Notes: a model not told the origin generated them from the letters alone. Positions 12,101 through 27,100 are shown, counted from the first letter of the stretch. The stretch: DNA of 64,000 bases from Macrosoma leucophasiata (GCA_036365455.1 JAWQUS010000032.1:17244001-17308000), one strand, 5' to 3'. A program made the numbers and translations.

Positions 12101-15100
12101 TATTATGTAGAAACAGTGGCCTGCTACCACAAGAATACTGAGGCAACTACTGGAACCATTAAAATAGTCTGATTCCCATAAAAATAAAACATCATCATCA
12201 ATCCAGCCATTCTAAAGACGATCACAACAGTGATTTTTTTTATGTAATGAAAGTGGCAAACAAGCATGCAGTTCAAATTGATGTAAAGTGATGACTGCAG
12301 CCTATAGATACCCACATGAAGACCAAGGTCAAAATGCAGATGCCTTACCACTCCTGAGGCCTAATGTGTTATGCCTCTGTGCCGGAAATTACGGGGCCGT
12401 ACATTACCACCTGATCGGAACACGATAATGCTGAACACTACCATTTAGTGGCAAGTATATTAGGTAATGCGGTGGTGTCTACGCAAGCGAGCTCCGTCAC
12501 TGAAGCTCTACCACCAAAAAAAGTGTTTTGCGTCATTAGGGGAGAATATTCCATAAACGCCACGTTTAGCAGGCGGATTGGCGATCGCAGTGACGGTAGT
12601 GTTTGTCATAGGACGCCCCTGCCCATCCCGCGTTGTTTTAACAACCTATTGGAATGGTTTGACCGCCATTGTTCGGTTGATTGCATAGAGCAACACGGGC
12701 CACCGGCCGCGGCGGACTGGACGGGAGTAGCCATAGCGTTTATTACCGATGCAAAACAGTCTGTCATTTTTTGCGGGGGGAAATGCGTGCGACACACACG
12801 CACACTACAGAAATCGTCTATTACTACGAAACTCGCACCTTGACTTTAACAAAATACAGAAACGAATTTCACGCACACATTTAAACATTTAGGCGACAGG
12901 TATAGGCCCATTTGGGCTTGTACTTTGACAGAGGGGAAAGCCTGCATATGGCTACTCCCCTCCGGTGTTGCTCTATGGTTGACTGTAAAGAAAACAGTGA
13001 CGTCATAACTCACACACAGCAGTTCCTAAGGTCGAAGCCAGCGAACAGCTCCATGCCCACTATAGCGAAGAAGTAATACATGACGAGCATCACGCAGCCG
13101 GCCGACGACATCAGGGGGGAGAGCAGAACCAGTGTACCGAACACGTCGCGGTATCGCTTCTTCAGTTTATACAGACGCATTAGCCTGAAATACACCGTGT
13201 ATTTTAGATAGTACAGTGCTCATCAAGAAATAATGCACATCGAGCCTATGAGAGTGTGAGAGTGAGAGTTATAGAGCGTTATCTCTGCTGCACACTGCCT
13301 ACGCTACGTGAGCATCCGTAGTCCGGTATTGTTCAAAAATTGATCAAAATGGTCGACAAACGTCAAATAGGTAAGGTGCGAAAGAGATAATGCTCTACAG
13401 TTATTATGAAAATTGGAGTTGAATCGTATGAGATAGAATAACCTTAAAGTGACGAAAATCTGGGACACCTAAAATAAACTTAGAGATAAAAAAAATCCTC
13501 TTATATGATTTGCAGTTGCAAAATTCGCAGCAACTTATTTTATATATATTTACTTTTTTTTTTATATGTTATGGAAGTGGCAAACAAGCTTGCAGTTCAC
13601 ATTGATGTTAAGTGATGACTGCAGCCTAAAGACACCCACACAAAGACCAACGTCAAAATGCAGATGCGTTACCACTCCTGAGGCCTAAGGTGTTATGCCT
13701 CTGTGCCGGAAATTACAGGGCCGTACATTACCACCTGACCGGAACACGATAGTGCTGAACACTACCATTTAGCGGCAAGTTTATAGGTAATGCGGTGGTG
13801 CCTACGCCCGCGAGCTCCGTCACTGGAGATCTACCACCAATAAAAGTACTTATACTTAGTTTACGGAGTACTAACGATGATATTATAAAAGTTTTGATTT
13901 CACCATACAATCACAGGTATTGTTATCAAGCTTGTCGTCATGATGTTCACTCATTCATTTGTCGACACTTGGTTATGCCGATCTCATTTATCAGCCCACC
14001 GACGGGCTTCTGCCGCTTAGCCCTGATCTAAGAGGCTGTCATTTGGACAGCAGCGCTGATATATATCTGAGTAGATGAACATAACAAGGACGACGTTTTT
14101 TTTTAAGTCATTAGGATGACCGACAAGCAGACTGAACACCTGATGGAAAGTAATCACCGTCGCTTATGAACATTTGCAACATCAGGGGAGTTGCCAACGC
14201 GCTGCCAGCTCTGAAGGACTCTTTTGATGCCATTTTTGAAGAAACCCATATTGTAGCACCGAGGGAATACTTACCTCAGAGAGAAGTACGTTCCACAATT
14301 TGCGTGTAATAAGTGTGAATATACCGCAGCGAGCGGCGCTTTGGACATAAGTACAGGGTCGGTACCCACCTAAGCGGTCGGAACATGACGACAATGAAGA
14401 GTTTGGGCGCGATGGTGAGCATGACGGCGCCCAGCAGGGCCAGTAGAGTCACGCTCAAGTCGAACACATTCCAGCCGCTCTCCAGGTACGCCGTCACGCC
14501 CGACGCCATCATGCGCAGCGCCGCTTCTACCAGGAACACTGGTGGAAGGAAAATTCGTGAATCAGAATCAGAAACTAATTTATTCATTTAGGGTGACGGG
14601 CACCTCTTATGACACGTCAAAAACAAACAAAATAAATTAAAGTGAATAACAATTGATATACATGTCAAACAAGATAAAAAATTATATAAAGTCAAGAATA
14701 TATAAAATATATATCTGCTATTAAACTCTGGAACATGCTACCCCTTGACATTCGACAATCTGCCAGCAAGTTTATCTTCAATCGGAGAACTAAAGATTTT
14801 CTTTTAAGGTCACTTGATTTATGATTTAGGTTTCACACAATCGTCATCGTTATTATAATATTTATATATATGTTTAGTCATATATATGTGTAGTTTTATG
14901 TAAAATATGTATCTATATTATGTATTTAATTTGTTTATTGATTGTATAGTTAGTTTAGTTTTTCAATACATACTTAAATAGTAAATGATTACATTTATAT
15001 TATGTTGCACCCGTACAACTTATTTCACACAACCCCAAGGTTGACTGTAAGGAAATATTATCTTCAGGTAAGAAAATTCTTCCGCTAGTGGGCGGTGGGG

Positions 15101-18100
15101 TCGTTACGTCCCGACGCCAGCAAACAGACATATTGATGTCTAAAATACTAACGTGTAAGGAAGAGCCAGGTGTCCCAAGAAGCGCAGAGAAGCTTCGCGC
15201 TGTCCTGAAGGTCGCCGGCCGCTTCACACACCCGTAAGATCATTGACACTCCATTACCGATGATTAGGGCATCTGAGGACAATAGTTGTTTCACTTTCAA
15301 TTTCTTTAAAACAAAGCACAAGTTATTTTCAAAAGGAAAGGTAAAGCCGTGGACCCACCGCAGCGCACGGAGAGGATACGCACGTAGGTCAAACTTCGCT
15401 TTGCATGAAAATCGGTTAAGTAGTTTTTGCTTGAAGGAGTAACAAACAAACAAACATACAAACTTTCGCATTTTTAATATATTATTAGTAGGATTGTGTC
15501 TACTGCAACCCACGGACACGGTATGCATGAAACGCTATACACCCTGTACACGCGGTCGGTACACGGAGACGGGGCCGGGTGGTGAGAGAGACGGGCGGGA
15601 AAGTCAATTCTGATATGATATCTGAATTTCTGATATAAGTTTATATTCACGACTAACTCGAAATGCGTGAATCCCACAAAACTATGATTTCAAATTATGC
15701 ATATTCGTGACATTTGTGTTATTATTCGTGTACAGCATGTGCTGCAGTGGAAACGCTGATCAACGTTGTCAAATAAATTAACTCATGCGTTGCGTGCCAG
15801 TGCACACCGTGCGCTGCGTTGGATCCGTGGCTTTATTTTCATATTGGAAGTGTACAAATTGGGGCGTTATGTTGGAGTCCCCGTATCAGGGCGCGTGCGA
15901 CATTTGAGGCACCCATCGTAACGTAATCACTTTAGTGTTGTAGCGTCCACTACATTAAGGCGCCAACTAGTGGAACACAGATGAAACCTCACAGTACTTG
16001 TCTAGTACGATAGATGGCGTGCATTCGAATTACATCGCACATGCGAAGATTTCTCAAGAGTTGGCATATATACAACTTCCCAACGTCAATCGTTGGGCCA
16101 CGGCCGCCAGGCGCTATCACCTCGCCTGGTCGGAGGATCCTCCATTTTCGCCGGAGGAACACTTCCAACCGTTCCTCCACAGTGTTATTGCTTCAAGGAT
16201 ATCAGGTACGGTACACATCATTCCTCCATCGGCGCGTGAAGTGCAACAGAGGGGAGGGATGATTCGGGGGTAGAGGCAGACCTCGTTTCCTATCTGCCCC
16301 TAAGACTTCGGGGACGTGATCTTACTTATAGGATGCTGACACGCAGAGAAACCCGCTGATGGGAGACTATACGTACTTTTTTGCGTTTGTTTTGTTTTTT
16401 TTTTTCAGTTTGTTTGATTTTATTTTATATATATTTGTGTTGGAGTTTTTTTCTTCTTATATATTATTACTAGCGACCCACCCCGGGTTCGCTCGGGTAG
16501 CATATATTGTATTGCGGGGACGCATCTGACTTCTTTGACAATAACCGTGATATCTCGGTGAATATAAGTACGACATTGATAAATCATTTTTTTTTCTTTA
16601 TGTAATGGAAGTGGCAAACAAGCATGCAGTTCACATTGATGTTAAGTGATGACAGTCTGCAGCCTATAGATACCCACACAAAGACCAAGGTCAAAATGCA
16701 GATGCGTTACCGCTCCTGAGGCCTAAGGTGTCTCTGTGCCGGAAATTACAGGGCCGTACATAACCACCTGACCGGAACACGATAGTACTGAAAACTACCA
16801 TTTAGCGGCAAGTATATTAGGTAATGCGGTGATGCCTACGCCCGCGAGCTCCGTCACAGGAGCTCTACCACCAGTAAAGATTATACATCATAGATATAAA
16901 CCTTCCTCAGAAAGCTCTCTTTTTAACATTTCAAACGGGAAGAACGCACGTAAACAGCCGATGTCTGTACCTTTGTAAAAATATACCTATGGAGCGTAGT
17001 GCTAACAATTGATAGAAGTTTTATTGAAACGATTTTATTTCTTATCACGTGATGTACTGCGTTTTGGCAAAAGTCATAGAACAAAAGTTGTCAGTCTTAA
17101 CGTACCTAACTCACCTTTGACGATTTATGCGTTAGATATCTTTAACCCTGTATATTTTTTAATGGGCATAATATTTTAATTGATATTCTATGGAACCCTC
17201 TTTCATATGTAGACAATAACGCGACACTTACATATAAGGTACTCGAAGTACGGCCACCGGACGGCGGCGGCCGCGGCCCTGCCGAGCGGCTCGAGGCCGC
17301 AGTCCGCGTACCAGGGCGCGCGCGACGTCTGCGGCGCCCACCGCAACGCGAACACTTCGTACACGTTCGCGAACTCCGCGCGCGACACGCCGCCGGAACT
17401 GGATTGGTTCAGTTGTTTGAACATCAGGTATACGTCTAGGCTGCCTGAAATGGATAAATGGTGAAATGTGTGTAAACGCTCCGTTATAGTAATAAGTCTA
17501 TACCCTCCTTGACAGCGCGCATCATATTCGTTCCAGATATGCATTTCATATTTATGTGATATTTTTATACAATAATTCATTTACTCAATAAACTGACGTC
17601 GAGCTTAATGGTTGTATCAATCACATAACCCCCAACATTACAATGGTGTATTAGTCTTATTTTTATTTTTCAGAAGAATACATGCGAGTGATTAAGAAAT
17701 AATGGAAACAAAACCGACTTCGGACAGGGAACGAACCTTCGATATTAGCGCCGTAACGCCCAAGCGGTTAGCCGCGCGGCTTACCGTTAGTGCGTTAGGG
17801 CACTTAGAATGATCAGTCCGGTACTTCACCACTAAGGTTCGGTTGCACTGTAGGTTGCAACAAAATATTCGTTACGTAAGTTTTTATAAGATTTTACTTC
17901 CTGCTCTAACGTTAACAGATTTCTTAAAGTTAGAGAAGGTTGTAAAATTTTACATTGACAATAATTGTAACAGATATTTTGGTGCAACCGAACCTTAGCC
18001 TGGGTTGCACCAAGATATGGCGCGTGTCACGTTCTGTGGGAGACACTCACTGTAGTGCGGCGCGTAGTGCCGCATAAGGCCGGCGAAGTGCCGCAGGCGC

Positions 18101-21100
18101 ACAACCCGCGGCGCGCGGCGCGACACGAGCAGGCGGAAGGCGCGGGACGCGGGACGCGGGACGCGTGTCACGCTCTGTGGGAGACACTCACTGTAGTGCG
18201 GCGCGTAGTGCCGCATAAGTCCGGCGAAGTGCCGCAGGCGCACGGCCCGCGGCGCGCGGCGCGACACGAGCAGGCGGAAGGCGCGGCGCGCGGCCCCCCG
18301 CCGGTGCAGCAGTAGCGCGCGGCACTTCTCGCGCTCGATGCGTGTGAACGTCTCGTACACCACCGCCAACATCTGCAAGGGAACGACAATCATGTGCATA
18401 TAGATATACATATTTTCTAAAAGTGTGAATCGCTTCATCATGTGGAACATCATGACATCATGTAAAATACTTACGAGATTCATAAGGACGTACAGCACAG
18501 TGATGATGTAGAGAACGAAGAACAGTGCGTACCATTTGGACTTGGCATATGACGGCATCATCACATCGGGGAAACTGGAAAACAAAACAATAACATCAAA
18601 AAATTTAAAAATAGATAGAGCAGTGATTCCAAAAGTGGTCCAGGTGGACCCCCTGGAATCCATGGGACACTCGATCAGGGTGAATAAAAAGGGTAAACGT
18701 GAATAAAAATGTATGTATGTATGTATGTATCTTCACGCCAGGTCCCTAACGGGGTAGGCAGAGAGTGTAGAGCGCCAGACATCCCGGTTCAGACAAACCT
18801 CTCGTGCCTCGTCTACCTTCATCATTCTCTTCATACAAAATGAATAAAAATGGAAAATGGAAATATGGGCATGTGATATAAATGAAGCAAAGGGTCCACC
18901 GAAACCAGAAAAAAAAATTCAGGGATCTACAAGAAAAAATACTTTGGGAACCTCTGACTTAGAGCAAGTCTTGAGCCTGCGAACTACCCGTAAAGTCTTC
19001 TTAGTATCGTTCACGGTACAGGGCGAAGCGTTGCTATTTTGAAGTAAATAGTTATACAACTTCAAAACATACTACGCTCAAAAAAGTATTGAGTACCTAC
19101 CTAAATTGTTACATAATATTTATGTAAGGATGTCGATCGATCGATCGATCGTCGACATCGATATCACATTATTAACGTCGACCGATGTCGATTGATGGCA
19201 TCGATCGACGATCGATCTATTGGTGTGGTAATACCCTAACACTCGCCCCGATTTCTATAAAAAAAAATGTTTAACAAATTATTGTAATGTCAAGAAATCC
19301 ATATAATATTTATAACAAAAAAACAAACAATTGATGGATCTTACTTGGCTGTAGTGAGTAGGACAAACATACTGACGAATGAGTCGCTCATCGTCTGAAA
19401 GTGTCCGTTGTCCACGTGCTCCGAGAACAAATAGTACCCCAGCAGCGAGTAAGTCACCACGAAGAACATTAATAGACCTGGAAAAACAACGAAGCTAATG
19501 TTGAACCACAATTTTAACATTTGGATAAGTTTGTATGGATGTGCTTCACGTCAGATCTTTTTTTAACATACAGTTGCAAGTTGTTACAACAAGCATGCCG
19601 TTCACATTGATGTTAAGTGATGATTGCAGCCTATAGACACTTACACAAAGACCAAGGTCAAAATGCAGATGTGTTACCACTCCTGAGGCCTAAGGTGTTA
19701 TGCCTCTGTGCCGGAAATTACAGGGCCGTGCATTACCACCTGACCGGAACACGATAGTGCTGAACTCTACCATTTAGCGGCAACTATATTAGGTAATGCG
19801 GTGGTGCCTACGCCCGCGATTTCTGTCACTGGAGCTCTACCAGTAGAAACTTGGTGAAGCCTCTTAATGTTGGTACTTCATTATTTTGTCCCTCTGGATT
19901 GGATTCTTAATGACTGATGTGTATCGCTAGCACTGATTTGATTTGCCGGGCGTCCAAAGAGTTTTTATTTGGCCTAATGAGAATTAGCGCGACCATGACT
20001 GGCCGAATATTTAAAAGAAAAAGTTTATTTTAATAAACGAAGTAAAATAAACAAATGACGATTTTTTCATTGCTCTCTTACTTTATCAAATGTGAACACA
20101 CGATTTTATAATAATTAAAATCTGTGAATTTGCACAGTTTACCTGATTCCGGAGTTATCGGACTCTCCGAATAAGCTGGTGGAGAAGAAGACGCCGGCGT
20201 CGAGAAGTAATCAACACCAAACCTGACTACGTGTGTCGTCAAGAACAATAACCTGATCTGCGGTACCTCGGTACAGTCTCCAATTTGGTGAGTGGATTGC
20301 ACGTTAGTTTTTTGGTGTTTGATCCGGAGGGATGGGAAGTTTGGTCCTGAAGTTTTGAGTGATCATCTAACTATACATAGGATTTATAATCCGCCTTGGT
20401 GTAAACTATTTACACGTCCCACCAAAACTCTTAGCCTGTATCCTCTTATCCTTGTTCTTATATACCTCCTACCTCCAACTCTTCTACTTTCATCACACTC
20501 TTCGGAATAGTATTAAATTCAATACAATTTATTACCGATTCCCGTCACAAAATTTAAGGACGGCGCCTCTAGCGTTATTCGTCGTAGCGAGACGAGCATT
20601 GAGGGAGAGCTCTCTAGCAAGATGATAATGATACAATCTACGAGTAAAAGAAAACAAGCAAAGTTACATCTAATCAAATTATATATTAGTCTATGCATTT
20701 AATTTGCTTCTGTGTGTACAAGTGTAATTTAAGTTTAATTGATGTAAGTCGCCAATAGATGGCGCTGTCCCATACGAACGCGATTTTATATGGCGGTGTA
20801 GAGAATTTTGAATTTTTTTTTAAGTTAGTGTGACCGACTTTCGTACTGAAACAGTTTTTACAATGAACCTGTACAGCTACAAGGCATTATGGGGTAGTGC
20901 ATTGCGAATTCTACTGTGTTACGGAATGCGGTTGAGGCAAGACGTATTTAGTTTTCTTTTTTTTTGTTCAGGTTTTATAGACGGCCTGTCTCGAGACGGC
21001 ACTAGTCTACTTCACCGGGCAATCGGCGAGCGCAGAAGGCTCCAGCCTAGACCTGAGTCGATCACTCCTTCGTCGGGATTCGGGTCGATCGCGACCCATT

Positions 21101-24100
21101 GACAAGGTGATCGAGTCTAAATTAGGGATGATCGATATTCGAAAAACATCGATGTTGACATCGATGTCATAATCGAAAGCCCGACATCGATATTCGATAT
21201 TTATCGAAAACTGAACATCGATGTTGGATATCATCGATGATTTATGCAATAATAACTGACAAAAAAATAAAACACAGTGTAAAAGTTCGGAATTTATTAA
21301 GAAAGAGATCAAATGATTACATATTCCAATATTTTTTATCAATTGACTGCAGGAAGAGTAATTTTGATAAAGAAGAACCTTTTAATCTATTTCTTTGTTG
21401 ATAAAGAGTAGAGCCAGCTTTTGAAAACAGTCTTTCGGATGGCGTTGATGTCGCGATAGTACTCAAATATTTCAGCGCTATTATTTTTAATTTCGGGTAA
21501 GTGGAACCGATGACATTATTCCAAACTTGGATAGGATCTTGTTTAAGATCAGATACTGTATTTTTCAAAAAGTAGCTTAACTCGGAAGGCATTTCGTGAT
21601 CATGAGGGGAAGGCGTAGAGTTTTTGACATTTACAAGTTTATAATGTTCGCTCCACAAATTAAATTCTTCTGTTGGATCTGGCGAACCACTCATAACTTC
21701 TTCAATTACTTCTGCTTCCGTTGTAGTAGTTAGTAATTCTTTGACTAATTTGATTGCTTTCGAACATGCTATGCGGTCTTGAAAGTGAATATTTTTGAAC
21801 CTTGGGTCTAGCAATGTAGATAAAGCAAGTATTTGAACATGTTCCGAGGGTAACAAGCGTTTACTGATTTCAGTCATTATGTTCTGCTTAAGATCCTGAC
21901 CCATAGAACTGTTTGTTTTAATGTTGCTCATTTTTAAGTTTAGCATTCGTGTTATGGGAATAACTTTGCTGCTGGTAACGTAGTCTTCTCCACAGATTTC
22001 TTTAGTAGCAACTTCTATAGGGCGTAAAACTTCAAAAATTTCAGTCAACTCTTCAATACCTTTTGCAGTTACCATTGGAGGAGCACTTGTATGGCAATTA
22101 ACAATTTGATTAATTGTTGGTCGCAGTTCTAAAAATCTTTCCACCATATAAAAAGTGGAATTCCAGCGAGTGCTGACTTCTTGTATTAATTTTAGATCGG
22201 AATGCTTTCGTAATTCATCACTCGCCACTACACTATGCTTAAACCAAGTGACAATCCTTTTGACAGATCCAATTAATTCTGGCAATTCCTTTGTTTTTGC
22301 GATTGATTTTTGAGCTACCAAATTAATTAAGTGAGCAAAGCAAATAATATGGCATTTTTTTCCAAATGAGATATCTACAGCTTTAACAACATTTGCTCCT
22401 CCATCAGTTACCACAGCGGATACTTTTTCTGGATCTATACACCATTCATGACATGCCTGCAACAGCATTCTTCCAATGTATTCAGCAGTATGTGATTCGG
22501 CTAACTCATAAACTCCTAGAGTGACTGATGCCATTGCCATACGTTCTTCGTCATAAAAGTGTATAGTGACACCAAGAAAACTCCTAGTCTGCATGGTATC
22601 CGTCCATATGTCGGTTGTCAGGGTAATATTACTACGTAGGCCTTTGATTTTATTTTTTAAAAAGATTCTGCGTAACTTCATATCGGTTCTCTAGCATTTT
22701 CTTGAAAGTATGCCTGGATGGGACTTTATACAGAGGTGCAGCTGCTTTCATTAAGTTTAGAAATCCTTCATTTTCAACCATTTGGAACGGCTGTGAATCT
22801 TTGCAAATCATAAACAAGATAGCATTTGTAAGGCGAATTCCTTTAGCTCCATTTTCAGAAAATTCAGATATGCTCCTGAAACTTTGATTTAATGTCGGCT
22901 GAAATATTTTTGTGCGAATAGACGATGCACTTATGTCACTTTCATTAAAACTACAATCAGAATCAACTGAACTATTTTCATGTAAAGCAGAGACAGGTGC
23001 GATTATCTCAGCAGAAGTAGAAGCAGTTGGCATTACAGGTTTTACGAATGTCTCCTTAAATGATCTCTTGGCGCCTGTTTTATGAACTGTGTTCTCCTCG
23101 TTGCTATTTTTTCCTAATAATGAACTATGCATTTTTTCAATGTGCAACTTAAGATTTGTGGTGTTGCCACAAGTTTTTATGATTTTATGGCAAGACCGAC
23201 ATCTGGCTTCATTATTTTCAAGTCTTTCAAAAAATTCCCAAAAGCGACTTTTTGGCGGCATTTTTAATTCTGTTCCTGTATTCCTGAAAACAAACAATGA
23301 AATTTAAATAAAATTCAGACACGAACTCGAAATAACCAGAACATGCAAAAATATTCATAGAAAATACACAAAATAAAATGTTCTGTCACCTTAATATACT
23401 ATTTTCAATGCAAGCAAAACAGTAAGAATCCACACCACACCCGTAAAAAAAGAGATAAATTGTCTATGGCCCGAGACATTCAAATTTTGCGCGAAAGAAA
23501 ACGATAATTGTTTTGCTCTATGCTCTCTTTATCTCATATACAGCATTCATAACCTTAAAAAATAACAATTTCGTTTAGCATGCACAGAAAGCAAACAGAT
23601 GAATTCAATATTTAGAAGTCAATCAATAAATACTTACATATTGTTGTATTTCACGTAATATTATATGCACAATAATAGAATACTATCAAATGAGTAAATT
23701 AAAACAGCCGACGCACGCACAACAAATTTTTTTATCAATAAACGAATGGGAGGGGTCAGGGGAGTGAGAGAGAGCGAGCGAGGAGACGACGAAGAACGTA
23801 CGACGAATAAAAGGAACGACCGGTGCGCCCTGAATGAATGAATACGCGTTCAAAGTTCAAAATAAACTTGATTTGTGTTGTGGATGCGTTCATAAAAGAC
23901 ATATTTTGTTTCGTAACTTCGTAAGTTGCATTGGTCGTGTCGTGCGTGAGGCCGTGAGTTAACATCGATGACAGATGCCGTTAACATCGATGTTACGATA
24001 TTTTTCGTATAGCAATATCGATGTTAAAACAGCGATGTTTTTGCTTTCAACATCGATGATCATCGAACATCGATGTTCATCGAGCATCCCTAGTCTAAAT

Positions 24101-27100
24101 GACTCGATCGTTTGGGTCATTTGGGTCACGACTCGATTTCGCTCAAACGTATACTGTAGCTCATGATTCTCGTGATTCGAGACCCATCTGATAAGGATTC
24201 AAGACTCGAGACCGCGATCCACACATTATGTCGCTGGCTATTTTTCATTTTTTCAATACTCAATACTTTATTGCACCATAATGTACCTACAACATTAGGA
24301 TTATGGACCCTGTTGGGCACCGCAATGTAGGAGAGAGGATGATTTATACTCAATTAAATACCTAGTATTTTAACATATACAGACCTACATTATTTATATT
24401 ATTACTATAATTTATTAATATTTTAATTTAATTTTACTTTGTACTTATATCTTTTTCTTGAAAGAATTCATTAATGCTGTAATAGGATTTATTTAATAAA
24501 ATTTTCTTTAATTTGGTCAAAAATGTTTTATCATTATCTAAGTTTTTTAATTTTTCAGGTAGATGGTTGTATATTTTAATGGACGTTGGATAAGTGCTGG
24601 AAGAGTGGAGGTTTAGTCGAGATGGGGGTAGCGTTAGTTTATTTTTGTGTCTTAAATCAATTAATTAATACAATTCAATTAATTATTCAATTATTTCACT
24701 ATAATTTCATTATGAAACTTTATTGGTAAATAGGATTAATTTATAGGGAAAAAAATCGGCATTCAGGAACTGCACCGGTAAAGCTATTGCATAGAATGCA
24801 ATGCGCTTGATATAGAATAAACAACATTTACAAATTGACGATTTATAAAAACGAATATATAAAAAAAATGTGTTTAGATTATTTGCTGGGATTTGAACCC
24901 GAGCCTACCGGTCACACTATTATGCCATTTTTCTGTTTCTTGACACAACGAATATTATATATATATATAAATTGTTTCATTTTTCAACCGACTCCAAAAA
25001 AAGGAGGTGGTTCTCAATTCGCCCTTATTATTTTTTTATATTTTTTTTTACAGTTTATTTTTATTTGTAGTTTGTGGGAGGTAATAGGTTTAATTTTCTT
25101 TACGGAGTTATACAAGCATCCCGAGCAATCAAAATAAATTAACAACATTTCAGACACGACCCTAAAAGAAAAATACCGTTTCTTAGTTTTTCTTTTCTGA
25201 GTTCAAATACATATTTTTTGTATTTTTTTATATCTTAATTTCTGTGAAAAAATAATAAAACGGAAAAACATGTGATGACGTGACTTATATGGTGGAATGA
25301 AGTAGTTACCATTGCTTATCTTTAGATGAAAACATTATTGTTACATACTCTGTGACAAGATGTGTCAAATTGATACGGATACGTCAATGTCAAAGTATAA
25401 AACTAGGAAGTAGGGATGGGATCCGAGACATGAGATCGATTAATCGGAAAAGCGATCTTTAGGAACCAAAAATACGGTTCTTATTTAAATAATTATAATA
25501 ATTTATTTAAATCGATCCACAGTACCGGATTGATCTAGTGAATCGATACTATACCCTGGAAAATCGAAGATCGATCTTTTTGGTTAATTCACATAGGGAC
25601 ATATGAAACATACAGATCATAAGATTTAACGTTTAAACGTGAGTATAGGAAGCATTATACCAGCATTGAACACTGTTGAGTTGCTTTTTTTTGGTCGTCT
25701 GTTTTCCTTGAAACTTAGTATTACATATCCCAAATCAAAAATATATCGATAATCGAAGATCGATTTTTTTAATGTCGATTTAATTGTCAAAGGATTTTGG
25801 ACACTTCGATTCGAACATTGATTGATTTCAGAAAGAATCGCCATCCCTACTACTAAGTCTATGAAATGCTGCCACGAACTTATTTATTTAAAAAAAAAAC
25901 AAGTTTTAAAGTCTTCAACAACGACTTAGCCCTTAGGCTGTTGATATAATATTGATATTTTTTATTTGAAGTTGGATCAAGGAAGAGATTAATCGACGAC
26001 ATGCAGGTTCAAAGATTTTTCTAAAAATTATATTGATATATCGATATTTTTTTCGATATATCGAACACTGGTACTGATATTTTTAAAATAAAAAGATCAC
26101 AGCCCTACATCGAGTTTGACAAGCTGACAACGACAAGACAGTGACATCTACAATTTTTTTTAAAGGGTCACGGCACAAGGCAATGGTTCTATCGCCATTC
26201 CACCCTATGTGTGACGTCAAATGGCGCAAACACTTACTTTCAAAGTAGAAATTATGAATGAAAAGTACAACATTACGAAAAATGGTTAAACACGGGTCCC
26301 CTAGTTTTGGATTAACTTTTGAATAATGTAATAAAACATGTAGGTTAAAAATATGAAATGTTCTCAATTATGTTCATGAAATGAACATAATTATTATGAA
26401 TGCTGTAATATTCATGCAATTTAGATCAATCTAGCTAAAAATTTAAAATCCTAATCCACTTCATAACTATGTTAACTATAATAGTATGATAAAAGTGTTT
26501 TTATGCATGTGTCTTCAGGCCAAATGCTTCACGGGGTAGGAAACTTAGAGAATGTGGAATCAACCAAACACACACAACATTCGAAGCATTTATTTTATTG
26601 CCGAAATTTAATAAACATCACAACGATATGTAATGGGTTTTCGTGTAAAGTATTTCATCAATTATCATTCTAGTCTTTCTAACAACTTTATTATGATCAA
26701 TATTTTATGTAAGATGGCGCTATTCTACAAAATAAATATCGCCCTCGCGCTCGATGTCTTTAATTTTGAATTTGTTAACGACATCTAATGAATTATGTGT
26801 GAAGGATTTCATCAACTATCATTCTAGTCTTTCCAACGACTCTATCATTTTATGTTAGATGGCGCTATTTTACAAATATCGATCGCAAAAGATCATCGCG
26901 CTGCGCTGGCTGTCATTGGTTCGCGATCGCCATTGGACAACGAAGTAATGTTCTGTTTCACTTTAATCGGCCGTATTAGAGTGAAACAGAACATTACAAT
27001 TCGTTTTAGTATTCTTCTCCGTTGGAAAGTGACAAACTTATGTGGAACCATGTGAAAGAAAGAAATAAAATATGATCAACGCCTGTACCATGACCTTTCT

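Larger units (their letters stand above)
21123..24092 (-). mobile_element. Complete hAT DNA transposon with transposase
   Basis: 2970 bp, TIRs start TAGGGATG at both ends, rich in ATCGATGTT motifs. The 8-bp duplication GTCTAAAT is perfect (21115-21122 and 24093-24100), the hAT hallmark, suggesting a fairly recent insertion. It encodes a BED finger plus hAT transposase on the minus strand, broken once (see the two frames). Confidence 0.92.

Noticed and set aside
12448..12884. 131- and 67-codon frames
   Set aside because: They run through the end of a SINE A and into a MITE; no conserved protein features.
18055..18389. Open frames on the plus strand and in a third frame across TPCN1 exon 8
   Set aside because: They are shadows of the GC-rich duplicated exon; splice phase supports only the minus-strand TPC1 frame.
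21123..24092. Endogenous viral element
   Set aside because: TIRs, an 8-bp duplication and BED/hAT domains identify a DNA transposon; no viral protein signal was seen anywhere in the window.
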